57,432 bases of DNA from positions 1 to 57,432 of the forward strand of contig JAKBAA010000009.1 of the NCBI GenBank assembly GCA_021809425.1. Direction: 5' to 3'. The stretch comes from Actinomycetes bacterium (GTDB lineage: Bacteria > Actinomycetota > Acidimicrobiia > Acidimicrobiales > Bog-793). The position numbers were made by a program, and so were the translations under genes. The notes below the pieces were generated by a model. The model saw nothing but the letters and a program-made list of their open reading frames with translations, was not told where the DNA came from and ran no database searches. This document shows positions 49,913 through 57,432 of the stretch, one piece after another; position 1 is the stretch's first letter, and each line of letters starts with the position of its first letter.

Positions 49913-51301
49913 TCAGCCACCACCGACGGCCGCCTCGGCGGCGTCGTGCACCTCCTGCAGCGCTGCCCGCAGGGCCTCCGACAGGGCCTTGGTCACCGAG
50001 CGCGGCACCCGGCTCGGCCGGCCCCCGGCGCTTGCGGTGCCGGCGGTGGCCAGGAACGTCGCCGGAAGGAGCGGCTCCCCCACGACCACCACCACCCGCC
50101 GCGGGCGCGGCAGCCGGGCCCCGCGCGGCATCGACGCCTCCATCCCGCCGAGCCCCACCGGGTAGATGGGGGCGCCGGAGCGCAGTGCCAGGTAGGCGGC
50201 GCCGTCGCGCACGTCGTCGACGGTCGGCCCCGACCGGCGCGTCCCCTCGGGGAAGATCACGAGCGGCTCGCCGGCGGCAAGCACCTCGAGCGCCTTCGCC
50301 AGCGCCTCCCGGTCGGGCGCCGAACGGTCGACCGGGAACGCACCGAGCGCCTCGATCAGCCGCCCGGCCAGCTTGGACCGCCGCCACACCTCGTCCTTCA
50401 CCAGGTACCGCAGGCGCCGGCGGGTCACCCGCGCCACCGTCAGCCAGTCGAGGTTCGTCCGGTGGACCGGCGCCAGCACGTAGGCGCCGGACGCCGGCAG
50501 CCGCTCGGCGCCGACCACCGGGCCGGGGTGGAACCGCTCGCTCGCCCCGACCGTGATCGCCCGGCAGACGGCGTAGAAGCGCAGCTCGGCCGGCGACGGC
50601 GGCCGGACCACGCGTCCGGCAACCGGCCGCGGCGCCGGCGGCGCCGGGACGGGCCCTGGGGCGACGCCGGCGGCCCGCACGAGGCCGAGCGCCTCCTCGA
50701 GCACGTCGGCCGGGCTGCGGCCGGTCGAGTCGAGGACGACCGCGCCGTCGGCCACGACGAGGGGCGAGGCCGGCCGGGACGAGTCGAGGGCGTCGCGGGC
50801 GGCGATCGAGGCGCGCGCGGCCGACGGGTCGGCGTCGCCCCGCTCCACGGCCCGCCGGCTGGCCCGCTCGTCGCCACCGGCGGTCAGGTAGATGCGGACG
50901 TCGGCGTCGGGGAGCACGACGCTCGTGATGTCACGGCCCTCGACGATCCCGCCCCGGCGGGCCGCCACCCAGGCGCGCTGGCGCTCGACGAGCTGGCGAC
51001 GGACCTCCGGGTGGGCCGCCACCTTGGAGACGATCCCGTCGACGGCCGTCGAGCGGATCGCCCCGGTGACGTCCTCGCCGTCTAGGCGCACCGCGGTGCC
51101 CACCTCGAGCTGCATCGACGCGGCGAGCGCCCCGAGGGCGGCGGCGTCGGCGCTGTCCACGCCTCGACGCAGGGAGAGCAGGGCGACGGCACGGTACATG
51201 GCGCCGGTGTCCAGCCAGTCGAGCCCGAGGGCGGCGGCGAGGTTGCGGGCGAGGGTCGACTTGCCGGCGCCGCCGGGGCCGTCGATGGCGATGGTCGTCA
51301 C
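49913..51301 (-). CDS. Cytidylate kinase fused to 1-acylglycerol-3-phosphate acyltransferase
   Basis: A 462-aa bifunctional protein. Residues 1-215 are cytidylate kinase (IAIDGPGGAGKSTLARNLA, LDTGAMYRAVAL, VEGRDITSVVLPDA). Residues 250-440 are a PlsC-type acyltransferase with the HX4D catalytic motif in VHRTNLDWL and the phosphate-binding FPEGTRRSG. A Pro-rich linker joins them. The fusion couples CDP supply to phosphatidic acid synthesis on one chain. The GTG overlaps the aroA stop. The usual der neighbour is 4 kb away here. Confidence 0.93.
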   Translation of the reverse strand: MTTIAIDGPGGAGKSTLARNLAAALGLDWLDTGAMYRAVALLSLRRGVDSADAAALGALAASMQLEVGTAVRLDGEDVTGAIRSTAVDGIVSKVAAHPEVRRQLVERQRAWVAARRGGIVEGRDITSVVLPDADVRIYLTAGGDERASRRAVERGDADPSAARASIAARDALDSSRPASPLVVADGAVVLDSTGRSPADVLEEALGLVRAAGVAPGPVPAPPAPRPVAGRVVRPPSPAELRFYAVCRAITVGASERFHPGPVVGAERLPASGAYVLAPVHRTNLDWLTVARVTRRRLRYLVKDEVWRRSKLAGRLIEALGAFPVDRSAPDREALAKALEVLAAGEPLVIFPEGTRRSGPTVDDVRDGAAYLALRSGAPIYPVGLGGMEASMPRGARLPRPRRVVVVVGEPLLPATFLATAGTASAGGRPSRVPRSVTKALSEALRAALQEVHDAAEAAVGGG

Positions 51302-52581
51302 CGCAGCGCCGCCAGCGTGTCGGCGAAGCCCGGCCAGCTGGTCGCCACGGAGGCGAAGCCGTCGACCGTCACCGGGCCACCGCGCAGCGCCGCAACGGCG
51401 AACGCCATGGCCACCCGGTGGTCGCCGTGGGCGTCGACCCGACCCTGCGGCGACAGCGTGGGGTCGCCCTCGACGACGAGACCGTCCGGCAGCTCCTCGG
51501 CCCGTGCGCCGATCGCCCGAAGGCCGGCCACCACGGCGGCCACGCGGTCGCTCTCCTTGACGCGCAGCTCGGCGGCGTCGACGAACCGGGTGGTCCCCTC
51601 GGCGAAGGCGGCCGCCACGGCGAGCACCGGGATCTCGTCGATGCAGTCGGGCACCTCGGCGCCGCCGACCGTGGTGGCGGTGAGCGGGGCGTGGCCGACG
51701 ACGAGGTCGGCCGTGGTGGCATCCCGGGCGACCACCTCGACGGCGGCGCCCATCCGGCGGAGCACCTCGACGAACCCGGCCCGGCCGGGGCCGACGTAGA
51801 CGCGCTCGAGGCGCACCTGCGAGCCGGGCACCAGGCAGGCGGCCACCGCCAGGAAGGCCGCCTGGGAGGGGTCGGCCGGCACGTCGAGCTCGGTCGGGGC
51901 GAGCGCACCGGGGCGCACCCGCACCACCTGGCCGCCCCCTGTCGTCGCCTCGGTCTCGACCGTCGCACCGAACCGGGCGAGCAGCTCCTCGCTGTGACGG
52001 CGGGTGACGACCGGCTCGCGCACCGTCGTCACCCCGTCGGCGGCCAGGCCGGCGAGCAGGATGGCCCCTTTCACCTGGGCGCTCGGAACGGGCGGGGCGT
52101 AGTCGATCCCGTGCAGGTCCCCACCGCGCACGACCAGCGGGGCGAGCCGCCCGCCGTCACGCCCGTCGACCGCCGCTCCCATCGCCCGCAGCGGCTCGAC
52201 CACCCGCCCCATCGGGCGGCGGTGGATCGAGCGGTCGCCCTCGAGGATCGTCAGGAACGGCAGCCCGGCGGCCAGCCCGGCGAGCAGGCGCAGCCCGGTG
52301 CCCGAGTTGCCGAGGTCGATCGACCGCTCGGCCTCGGCCAGACGGGAGCGTCCGCCACGCACGTGGTCGCCGTCCATCTCGACGCCGAGCGCCACGAGGG
52401 CGGACCGGGTGCGCGCCACGTCGTCGCCGTCGGACAGGCCGCGCACCCGTGAGGTTCCCTCGGCGAGGCCGGCGTAGAGCAGGGCACGGTGCGACACCGA
52501 CTTGTCGCCCGGCAGGTGCGCCGTGCCCCGCAGCGGGCCGGCCGCCGAGAAGACCGCCTGGTCGGGCAGCTGCCGGGTCAT
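51298..52581 (-). CDS. aroA: EPSP synthase (3-phosphoshikimate 1-carboxyvinyltransferase)
   Basis: A 427-aa shikimate-pathway enzyme. Motifs: LPGDKSVSHRALLYAGLAEG, the PEP-binding loop DLGNSGTGLRLLAGL, GDRSIHRRPMGR, and VKESDRVAAVVAGLRA with DHRVAMAFAVAAL. Full length. The glyphosate-site loop differs from the class I LGNAGTAMR sequence. Overlaps tyrA upstream (4 bp) and cmk-plsC downstream. Confidence 0.96.
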   Translation of the reverse strand: MTRQLPDQAVFSAAGPLRGTAHLPGDKSVSHRALLYAGLAEGTSRVRGLSDGDDVARTRSALVALGVEMDGDHVRGGRSRLAEAERSIDLGNSGTGLRLLAGLAAGLPFLTILEGDRSIHRRPMGRVVEPLRAMGAAVDGRDGGRLAPLVVRGGDLHGIDYAPPVPSAQVKGAILLAGLAADGVTTVREPVVTRRHSEELLARFGATVETEATTGGGQVVRVRPGALAPTELDVPADPSQAAFLAVAACLVPGSQVRLERVYVGPGRAGFVEVLRRMGAAVEVVARDATTADLVVGHAPLTATTVGGAEVPDCIDEIPVLAVAAAFAEGTTRFVDAAELRVKESDRVAAVVAGLRAIGARAEELPDGLVVEGDPTLSPQGRVDAHGDHRVAMAFAVAALRGGPVTVDGFASVATSWPGFADTLAALR

Positions 52582-53654
52582 TCGAGCGACCGCGCCGCCG
52601 GCCGGTAGCCGCGCGCTGCGAGGGTGGCGCGCGCCACGGCGGCGGTGGTGGCGTCGACGACGAGCACCAGGACACCCCGGTCCCCCTCCACCGAGTGGGC
52701 GATCTCGAGGTCACGCACGTTGACACCCTGCTCGCCGAGCAGGGTGGTCACCTCGGCCAGCACGCCCGGCCGGTCCGGAACCGGCACGCGCAGCTCCACC
52801 ACCTCCTCCGGTCGGGGCGCCCGTGCAGGCAGGTTGCGGCGGGCGTGGCGGGCCCGCTCGAGCAGCGACACGAGCGCCTGCCGGTCGCCCTCGGCGACGA
52901 TCCGGCGCGCCTCGTCCAGGCGGTCACGCAAGGCGTCGAGCACCCCGAGCACCGCCGACGCGTTGTCCCGGAAGATGTCCGGCCAGATCGTCGGGTCGCC
53001 CGCGGCGATCCGGGTCATGTCCCGGAACCCTCCGGCGGCGAGGCGCAGCAGGGCCCCCTGCTCCTCCGAGGCGTCGGCGGCGAGCGCCATGAGGGTGGCC
53101 GCCGTCAGGTGGGGTACGTGCGAGACGACCGCCACGAGCTCGTCGTGGCGGTCCGGGGCGAGCGCCACCACGTCGGCGCCCAGGTCGCGTGCCACACCGG
53201 CGACGACGGAGAAGCTCGTCTCGGCCGTCGCCGCCGTCGGGGTGAGCACCCAGGTGGACCCGACGAACAGGTCCGGGTCGGCCCCGTCGGGGCCCTCCTG
53301 CTCGGAGCCGGCCATCGGGTGGCCGCCGACGAAGCGCGGGTGGTCGACCGCCTTCACGATCCCGGCCTTCACCGACCCGACGTCGGTGACGACGAGCGCC
53401 CCGCTCTCGTCGGCCTCGAGCAGGGCCCGGGCCGCCTCGGGGACGGCGGCGACCGGCGTCGCCACGACGGCGAGCCGGGCGGAAGGGTCCCGGCCGAGGA
53501 CGTCGACGACGCCGAGCTGGCGCGCCCGCTCGGCCCGCTCCGGCGCGGCGTCGGTCCCGGTGACGTGCCAGCCCGCCTTGCGCAAGCCGAGGGCGACCGA
53601 GCTGCCGATGAGCCCGAGGCCGACCACCACGGCCCGGTCGGCGGTCGACGTCAC
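52578..53654 (-). CDS. tyrA: Prephenate dehydrogenase with ACT domain
   Basis: A 358-aa tyrosine-pathway enzyme. The NAD motif is VVGLGLIGSSVALGLRKAG; the catalytic His lies in VGGHPMAGSEQEGPDGA, with SHVPHLTAATLM further on. Residues 285-350 are an ACT domain (RVPVPDRPGVLAEVTTLLGE) likely to sense tyrosine. The GTG overlaps the aroH stop, placing chorismate mutase and dehydrogenase in consecutive coupled genes. Confidence 0.95.
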   Translation of the reverse strand: MTSTADRAVVVGLGLIGSSVALGLRKAGWHVTGTDAAPERAERARQLGVVDVLGRDPSARLAVVATPVAAVPEAARALLEADESGALVVTDVGSVKAGIVKAVDHPRFVGGHPMAGSEQEGPDGADPDLFVGSTWVLTPTAATAETSFSVVAGVARDLGADVVALAPDRHDELVAVVSHVPHLTAATLMALAADASEEQGALLRLAAGGFRDMTRIAAGDPTIWPDIFRDNASAVLGVLDALRDRLDEARRIVAEGDRQALVSLLERARHARRNLPARAPRPEEVVELRVPVPDRPGVLAEVTTLLGEQGVNVRDLEIAHSVEGDRGVLVLVVDATTAAVARATLAARGYRPAARSLE

Positions 53655-54040
53655 TGCGGCTGGTCGTCGGCCAGGTCCCGGCGGAGCACCGTCGCCCCCT
53701 CGAGGTAGACGTGGCGGAGCTCCTTGCGGGCCCGGGCGGTGTAGCAGGTGACGAGGACACGGATGCAGCGCGCCAGCCCGCCGTCCACGTCGGCCTCCAT
53801 GGCGCCGAGCAGCGGCACCTGGTCGAGGCCGAGGCCGCGCGCCGCCGTCGCCGGGAACTGGCTGCGGATGTCGCTCGTCGTCGTGAACACGATGCTGACG
53901 AGGTCGTCGGCGTCCAGGTCGTTGCGCTCGAGCAGCGCCTCGATGAGGGCACGCGTCCTACCCTCGACCTGGTCGCGGGTGTCCTCGTCGACCGTGGTCG
54001 CCCCCCGGATCGCCCGCACGGCCCGCTCGTCCCCGCCCAT
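53651..54040 (-). CDS. aroH: Chorismate mutase, AroH type
   Basis: A 129-aa trimeric-type chorismate mutase (chorismate to prephenate). Motifs are RAIRGATTVDEDTRD, IVFTTTSDIRSQFPATAAR and the C-terminal HVYLEGATVLRRDL, with the catalytic Arg in AIRGA. ATG at 54040 follows the rluB gene by 11 bp. It works with the next two genes in aromatic amino acid synthesis. Confidence 0.95.
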   Translation of the reverse strand: MGGDERAVRAIRGATTVDEDTRDQVEGRTRALIEALLERNDLDADDLVSIVFTTTSDIRSQFPATAARGLGLDQVPLLGAMEADVDGGLARCIRVLVTCYTARARKELRHVYLEGATVLRRDLADDQPQ

Positions 54041-54051
54041 GGGCGGGCAGC

Positions 54052-54858
54052 CTACCGGCCCGCTGCAGGCACCGGCGAGGCTGCGGCGCGGCGCGCCCGG
54101 CGCCCCTTCGCCGCCGGCCGTCCCGGCCCGGCGGCCGCCGCCTCGGCGAGGGCGCGCACCTCGCCGGCGTCGAGGCGCCGGTACTGGCCGGGGGGAAGGT
54201 GCGGGTCGACGAGCGGGCCGATGCGCGTGCGGACCAGCCGGCGCACCGGGAACCCGACGGCGGCGCACATCCGGCGCACCTGCCGGTAGCGGCCCTCGTG
54301 GATGACGATCCGCACGACCCCCGGCGCCCGCCGGGCCACCCGGGCGGGCGCCGTGACGACGCCCGGCTCGATCTCGACCCCCTCGCGCAGGCGTCGCAGC
54401 GCCGCAGGGGTCGGGTCGCCCTCCAGCTCGGCCAGGTACTCCTTCTCGACCCCGTGGCTCGGATGGGCGAGCAGCTGGGCGAGCTGGCCGTCGTTGGTCA
54501 TCAGGAGGAGGCCCTCGGTCGGCACGTCGAGCCGCCCGACCGGGAACACGCGCGGCTCGGGCGGCACCAGCCCCAGCACCGTCGGGCGACCCTCGGGATC
54601 CGACGCCGTCGTGATCACGCCGGCCGGCTTGTTGAGGAGGTAGACGACGTGATCGGGCAGGATCCCGACCGGGGCGCCGTCGACGGCGACGAGGTCGCGC
54701 CCGGGAGCGACCCGCCGGCCGGGCTCGGCCGGCACCCCGTTGACCGTGACCCGCCCCTCGGCCACCAGCTCGTCGCAGGCCCGGCGCGACCCGTAGCCGG
54801 CCCGTGCCAGCACCTTCTGCAGCCGTTCCCCCTCACCCTCCGGCGGGAGGGTGCTCAC
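54052..54858 (-). CDS. rluB: 23S rRNA pseudouridine synthase RluB
   Basis: A 268-aa RsuA-family enzyme. An S4 domain (ERLQKVLARAGYGSRRACDE) precedes the catalytic domain with VFPVGRLDVPTEGLLLMTNDG, where the Asp of GRLD is the catalytic residue, and EGRYRQVRRMCAAVGFPV. The C-terminal 25 residues are Ala/Arg-rich and could aid rRNA binding. GTG overlaps the scpB stop. Confidence 0.93.
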   Translation of the reverse strand: MSTLPPEGEGERLQKVLARAGYGSRRACDELVAEGRVTVNGVPAEPGRRVAPGRDLVAVDGAPVGILPDHVVYLLNKPAGVITTASDPEGRPTVLGLVPPEPRVFPVGRLDVPTEGLLLMTNDGQLAQLLAHPSHGVEKEYLAELEGDPTPAALRRLREGVEIEPGVVTAPARVARRAPGVVRIVIHEGRYRQVRRMCAAVGFPVRRLVRTRIGPLVDPHLPPGQYRRLDAGEVRALAEAAAAGPGRPAAKGRRARRAAASPVPAAGR

Positions 54859-55442
54859 GGGCCGCCATCGGGGCGCAGCACGTGCTCCAGCGCCTCCACC
54901 GTGGCGACGTCGGGGACGAACCCCTCGAGCGGTGGGAGGTCCTCCACTCGGTCCAGCCCGAGCCGCTCCAGGAACTCGGCGGTCGTCCCGAAAAGGACCG
55001 CCTGGCCCGGGCCGTCGTCCCGCCCGACCGGCTCCACGTAGCCGCGCTGGACGAGCACCCGGAGCACCCCGTCGGCGTTGACCCCGCGCACCGCCGCGAT
55101 CTGGGCACGCGAGATCGGCTGCTTGTAGGCGACGATCGCCAGTGTCTCGAGGGCGGCCGGCGACAGCTTGCTCGGTGCCTCGTCGAACACGAAGCGCTCC
55201 ACGTAGCCCTGGTAGGCCGGGTGGCTCTGCAGCCGGAAGCCACCGGCCACACGGGCCAGCTGGAAGCCGCGCTCGTCCGCCTCGTAGCTCGCGGCGAGCG
55301 CCGCCCCGAGCTGCTCGACCCGCTCGACGGGCACCTCGAGCAGCTCGGCGAGCACGCCGGGGGGGACCGGCTCGGTGGCCACGGTGAGCACCGCCTCGAG
55401 GGCGGCCGCCTCCGCCCGCAGGTCCTCGGGAAGGCCGCTCAC
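54855..55442 (-). CDS. scpB: SMC-ScpA complex subunit ScpB
   Basis: A 195-aa kleisin-binding protein of two winged-helix domains, required for chromosome condensation. The family motif is LSPAALETLAIVAYKQPISR followed by RGVNADGVLRVLVQRGYVE and LFGTTAEFLERLGL. GTG overlaps the scpA stop. Confidence 0.95.
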   Translation of the reverse strand: MSGLPEDLRAEAAALEAVLTVATEPVPPGVLAELLEVPVERVEQLGAALAASYEADERGFQLARVAGGFRLQSHPAYQGYVERFVFDEAPSKLSPAALETLAIVAYKQPISRAQIAAVRGVNADGVLRVLVQRGYVEPVGRDDGPGQAVLFGTTAEFLERLGLDRVEDLPPLEGFVPDVATVEALEHVLRPDGGP

Positions 55443-56245
55443 CGCCCGGGCCCGGGCGACGACGTGGCGAGCTCGTCGTAGTCGTCCATCGCCGTCCCGC
55501 CGGCCGGCGCCGCGGCACCGCCCTGCCACACGACGGCGAGCTCCCCGAAGGTGGTCAGCTGCTCCAGCTCGACGAGCTCCTGCTTGTACAGCTCGAGCAG
55601 CGCCAGGAAGCAGGCCACCACGTGCGCCGTCGTCGGGGCCCCGGCAGTGAGGGCGGCGAAGCTCGTCCGCCCCTCCCCCGGCAGGCGCCGGCACAGCTCG
55701 TCGTACACCGCGTGCATGCTCACCACGTCGTCGTGGACGTGGCCGACCGCGACCCGCTCGACCGGGCGGGGCGCCAGCGCCTTCCGGGCGGCCGCCCGCA
55801 CCTGCTCGGCGGTGACCCCGGCAAGCAGGTCGACCGCCGGCGGCGACAGCCGCTCGTCCGGCCCCGACCGGCGAGGGAAGCTGCGGGCCGCCGCCTGCTC
55901 CAGGGCGGCGAGCACCTCGGCGGCCGACTGGAACGTCTTGCACTCGACGAGCCGCGCCAGCAAGTAGTCGCGCGCCTCGAACAGCGCCAGCTCCTCGTCC
56001 AGGTCGACGTCGTCGCCGCCGGGCAGCAACCGCCGGCACTTGAGCTCGACGAGGGTGGCGGCGATCAGCAGGAACTCGGTGGCCGCCTCGAGGTCGAGCG
56101 CCTCCCGGCGGGCGAGCTCGGCCAGGAAGCCGTCCACGATGTCGGTCAGGCGGACCTCGTACAGGTCGACCCGCTGCGCCGTGATCAGCTCCAGCAGCAC
56201 GGCGAAGGGTCCGTCGAACACGTCCAGGTGGACCTCGTAGGGCAT
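55439..56245 (-). CDS. scpA: Chromosome-segregation kleisin ScpA
   Basis: A 268-aa SMC-bridging kleisin. The N-terminal signature is VHLDVFDGPFAVLLELITAQ, then EFLLIAATLVELKCRRLLP; the C-terminal winged helix has VACFLALLELYKQELVELEQ. First gene of the seven-gene scpA-cmk run, divergent from trpS with only 39 bp between the two starts. The last 30 residues are Ala/Pro/Gly-rich. Confidence 0.95.
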   Translation of the reverse strand: MPYEVHLDVFDGPFAVLLELITAQRVDLYEVRLTDIVDGFLAELARREALDLEAATEFLLIAATLVELKCRRLLPGGDDVDLDEELALFEARDYLLARLVECKTFQSAAEVLAALEQAAARSFPRRSGPDERLSPPAVDLLAGVTAEQVRAAARKALAPRPVERVAVGHVHDDVVSMHAVYDELCRRLPGEGRTSFAALTAGAPTTAHVVACFLALLELYKQELVELEQLTTFGELAVVWQGGAAAPAGGTAMDDYDELATSSPGPGR

Positions 56246-56284
56246 CGGGAGGAGGCTACCTGGCCCCGGCTAGCCTCTGGCGGC

Positions 56285-57286
56285 ATGGCGCGCGTCTTCT
56301 CGGGCATCCAGCCGTCCGGCACGCTGCACCTCGGCAATTACCTGGGCGCCCTCCGCCGGTGGGTGCCCTACCAGGACAGCGACGACACCCGGTTCTGCAT
56401 CGTCGACCTCCACGCCCTCACCCTCGACATCGAGCCGGCGGCGCTTCGTGCCCAGACGCTCGACACCGCCCTCGCCTACCTCGCCGCCGGCCTCGACCCC
56501 GCCCGGGCGGTGCTGTTCGTCCAGAGCCACGTGCCGGCCCACGCCGAGCTCACCTGGCTCCTCGAGTGCACCGCCTCCTACGGCGAGCTCGCCCGGATGA
56601 CCCAATTCAAAGACAAGGCGGCACGCGGTGGCAGCCATCAGGAGCTGGTGCGGGCGAGCCTGCTCACCTACCCGGTGCTGATGGCCGCCGACATCCTCGC
56701 CTACCGAACCGAGAAGGTGCCGGTGGGCGACGACCAGCGACAGCACATCGAGCTGGCCCGCACCGTGGCCACCCGGTTCAACGCCCGCTACGGCGACGTG
56801 TTCGTCGTCCCCGACGCCGACATCGCCCCGGTGGCCGCCCGCATCATGGACCTGCAGCAGCCCGACCGGAAGATGTCCAAGTCCATCCCGTCGCCGGCCG
56901 GCCGGATCGACCTCACCGACACGCCCGACGAGATCCGCCGCAAGGTCCGCCGGGCCGTCACCGACACGGCCGCCGAGGTCGCCTACGACCCGGACCGCAA
57001 GCCCGGGATCGCCAACCTGCTCGACATCCTCGCCGCCGCCCTCGACGACGGCGGCTCGCCGGCCGTGCTGGCCGAGCGCTACGCCTCCTACGGTGCCCTC
57101 AAGGCCGACGTGGCCGACGCCGTCGTGGCCCTGCTCGAGCCGTTCCAGGCTCGCCTCGCCGCCTGGCGGGCCGACGCCGGCGAGGTGCACAAGCTGCTCG
57201 CGGCCGGTGCCGCCGCGGCGCGGGCCGAGGCCGAGCACACCCTCGGGCGCGCCCGCGAGGCGGTCGGCCTGCTCGCACCCGCCTGA
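56285..57286 (+). CDS. trpS: Tryptophanyl-tRNA synthetase
   Basis: A 333-aa class I synthetase. The HIGH-type motif is SGIQPSGTLHLGNYLGALR, KMSKS appears as RKMSKSIPSPAG and the Trp-binding segment includes VGDDQRQHIELAR. Length normal for bacterial TrpRS. The stop codon falls inside the first unit of a 20-bp tandem repeat. Divergent from scpA. Confidence 0.97.
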   Translation: MARVFSGIQPSGTLHLGNYLGALRRWVPYQDSDDTRFCIVDLHALTLDIEPAALRAQTLDTALAYLAAGLDPARAVLFVQSHVPAHAELTWLLECTASYGELARMTQFKDKAARGGSHQELVRASLLTYPVLMAADILAYRTEKVPVGDDQRQHIELARTVATRFNARYGDVFVVPDADIAPVAARIMDLQQPDRKMSKSIPSPAGRIDLTDTPDEIRRKVRRAVTDTAAEVAYDPDRKPGIANLLDILAAALDDGGSPAVLAERYASYGALKADVADAVVALLEPFQARLAAWRADAGEVHKLLAAGAAAARAEAEHTLGRAREAVGLLAPA

Positions 57287-57360
57287 GGTCGCCTCCACCC
57301 GCCTGCGGTCGCCTCCACCCGCCTGCGGTCGCCTCCACCGGCCTGAGGTCGCCTCCACCC
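57281..57360. repeat. 20-bp tandem repeat, four copies
   Basis: Four copies of gcctgcggtcgcctccaccc with one or two changes, beginning six bases before the end of trpS so that the trpS TGA is part of unit one. The remaining bases to 57432 show no gene. Confidence 0.9.
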
Positions 57361-57432
57361 GCCAGGCCCGCCGACCGGGGCGGCGTACCTCCCGTTTGCC
57401 CGCGGGAAGTGGCGGACAAGTACGCGTATCAG

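Overview
The window is about 57 kb of very GC-rich DNA, densely packed with genes. Most neighbouring same-strand genes overlap by 1-13 nt through ATGA, GTGA or TGATG junctions, and GTG starts are common. The gene order gcvH - FHA protein - MerR regulator at the left edge matches the Rv1826-Rv1828 block of mycobacteria. Together with the DUF512-Der pair and the scpA-scpB-rluB-aroH-tyrA-aroA-cmk run, this points to an actinobacterium. A deep lineage such as Acidimicrobiia or Thermoleophilia is my guess, and the sequence here does not prove it.

Layout. 1-4.2 kb (minus): MerR/FtsR-like regulator (cut by the edge), GarA-like FHA protein, GcvH, and a nucleotidyltransferase with hexapeptide repeats and a degenerate phosphomutase domain. 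4.4-9.5 kb: small unknown proteins, a YaaH-family membrane protein, a PHP phosphoesterase, a RsbW-like/STAS partner-switch pair and a GtrA-family protein. 9.7-13.3 kb (plus): three overlapping glycosyltransferases. 13.3-21.6 kb (plus): an eight-gene phosphonate operon. It holds a metallophosphoesterase, a TIGR03364-type FAD oxidoreductase, a PhnX-like hydrolase, a PhnZ-like HD oxygenase and a complete ABC importer (binding protein, two permeases, ATPase), preceded by a three-unit PHO-box-like sequence. 21.9-22.7 kb: a short cis-prenyltransferase. 22.7-26.7 kb (plus): the least familiar locus. A leader carries a five-codon ORF with a Cys codon and a hairpin right after its stop. It precedes an acyl-CoA-dehydrogenase-fold flavoprotein, a PhnD-like binding protein without a signal peptide, a TusA-like/ferritin-like di-iron fusion and a histidine phosphatase. 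26.7-29.4 kb (minus): PPK2 and a SulP transporter. 29.5-37.0 kb (minus): a complete chemotaxis operon (MCP, CheA, CheW, CheB, CheR, CheY, CheX) with no flagellar genes in view.

37.0-40.0 kb is a low-density, decayed stretch. It contains a collapsed PEP-synthase-like gene, a VOC-family gene broken by a stop, a possible HicA scrap, an intact cupin gene and tRNA-Pro(GGG). 40.0-43.3 kb: a DedA-haem-like membrane fusion converging on an MFS exporter, with a perfect 15-bp tandem repeat coding the exporter's tail. 43.4-57.3 kb is housekeeping: FmdB, Der, DUF512 radical SAM protein, IspH, a glycosyltransferase, an NDP-sugar epimerase, then scpA-scpB-rluB-aroH-tyrA-aroA-(cmk-plsC fusion) on the minus strand and trpS on the plus strand.

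Two themes stand out. One is nutrient scavenging: an apparently Pho-regulated phosphonate operon, polyphosphate kinase, SulP, and a possibly sulfur-linked redox cluster. The other is recurrent short tandem repeats (14, 15, 18 and 20 bp units) at or just past the 3' ends of unrelated genes.
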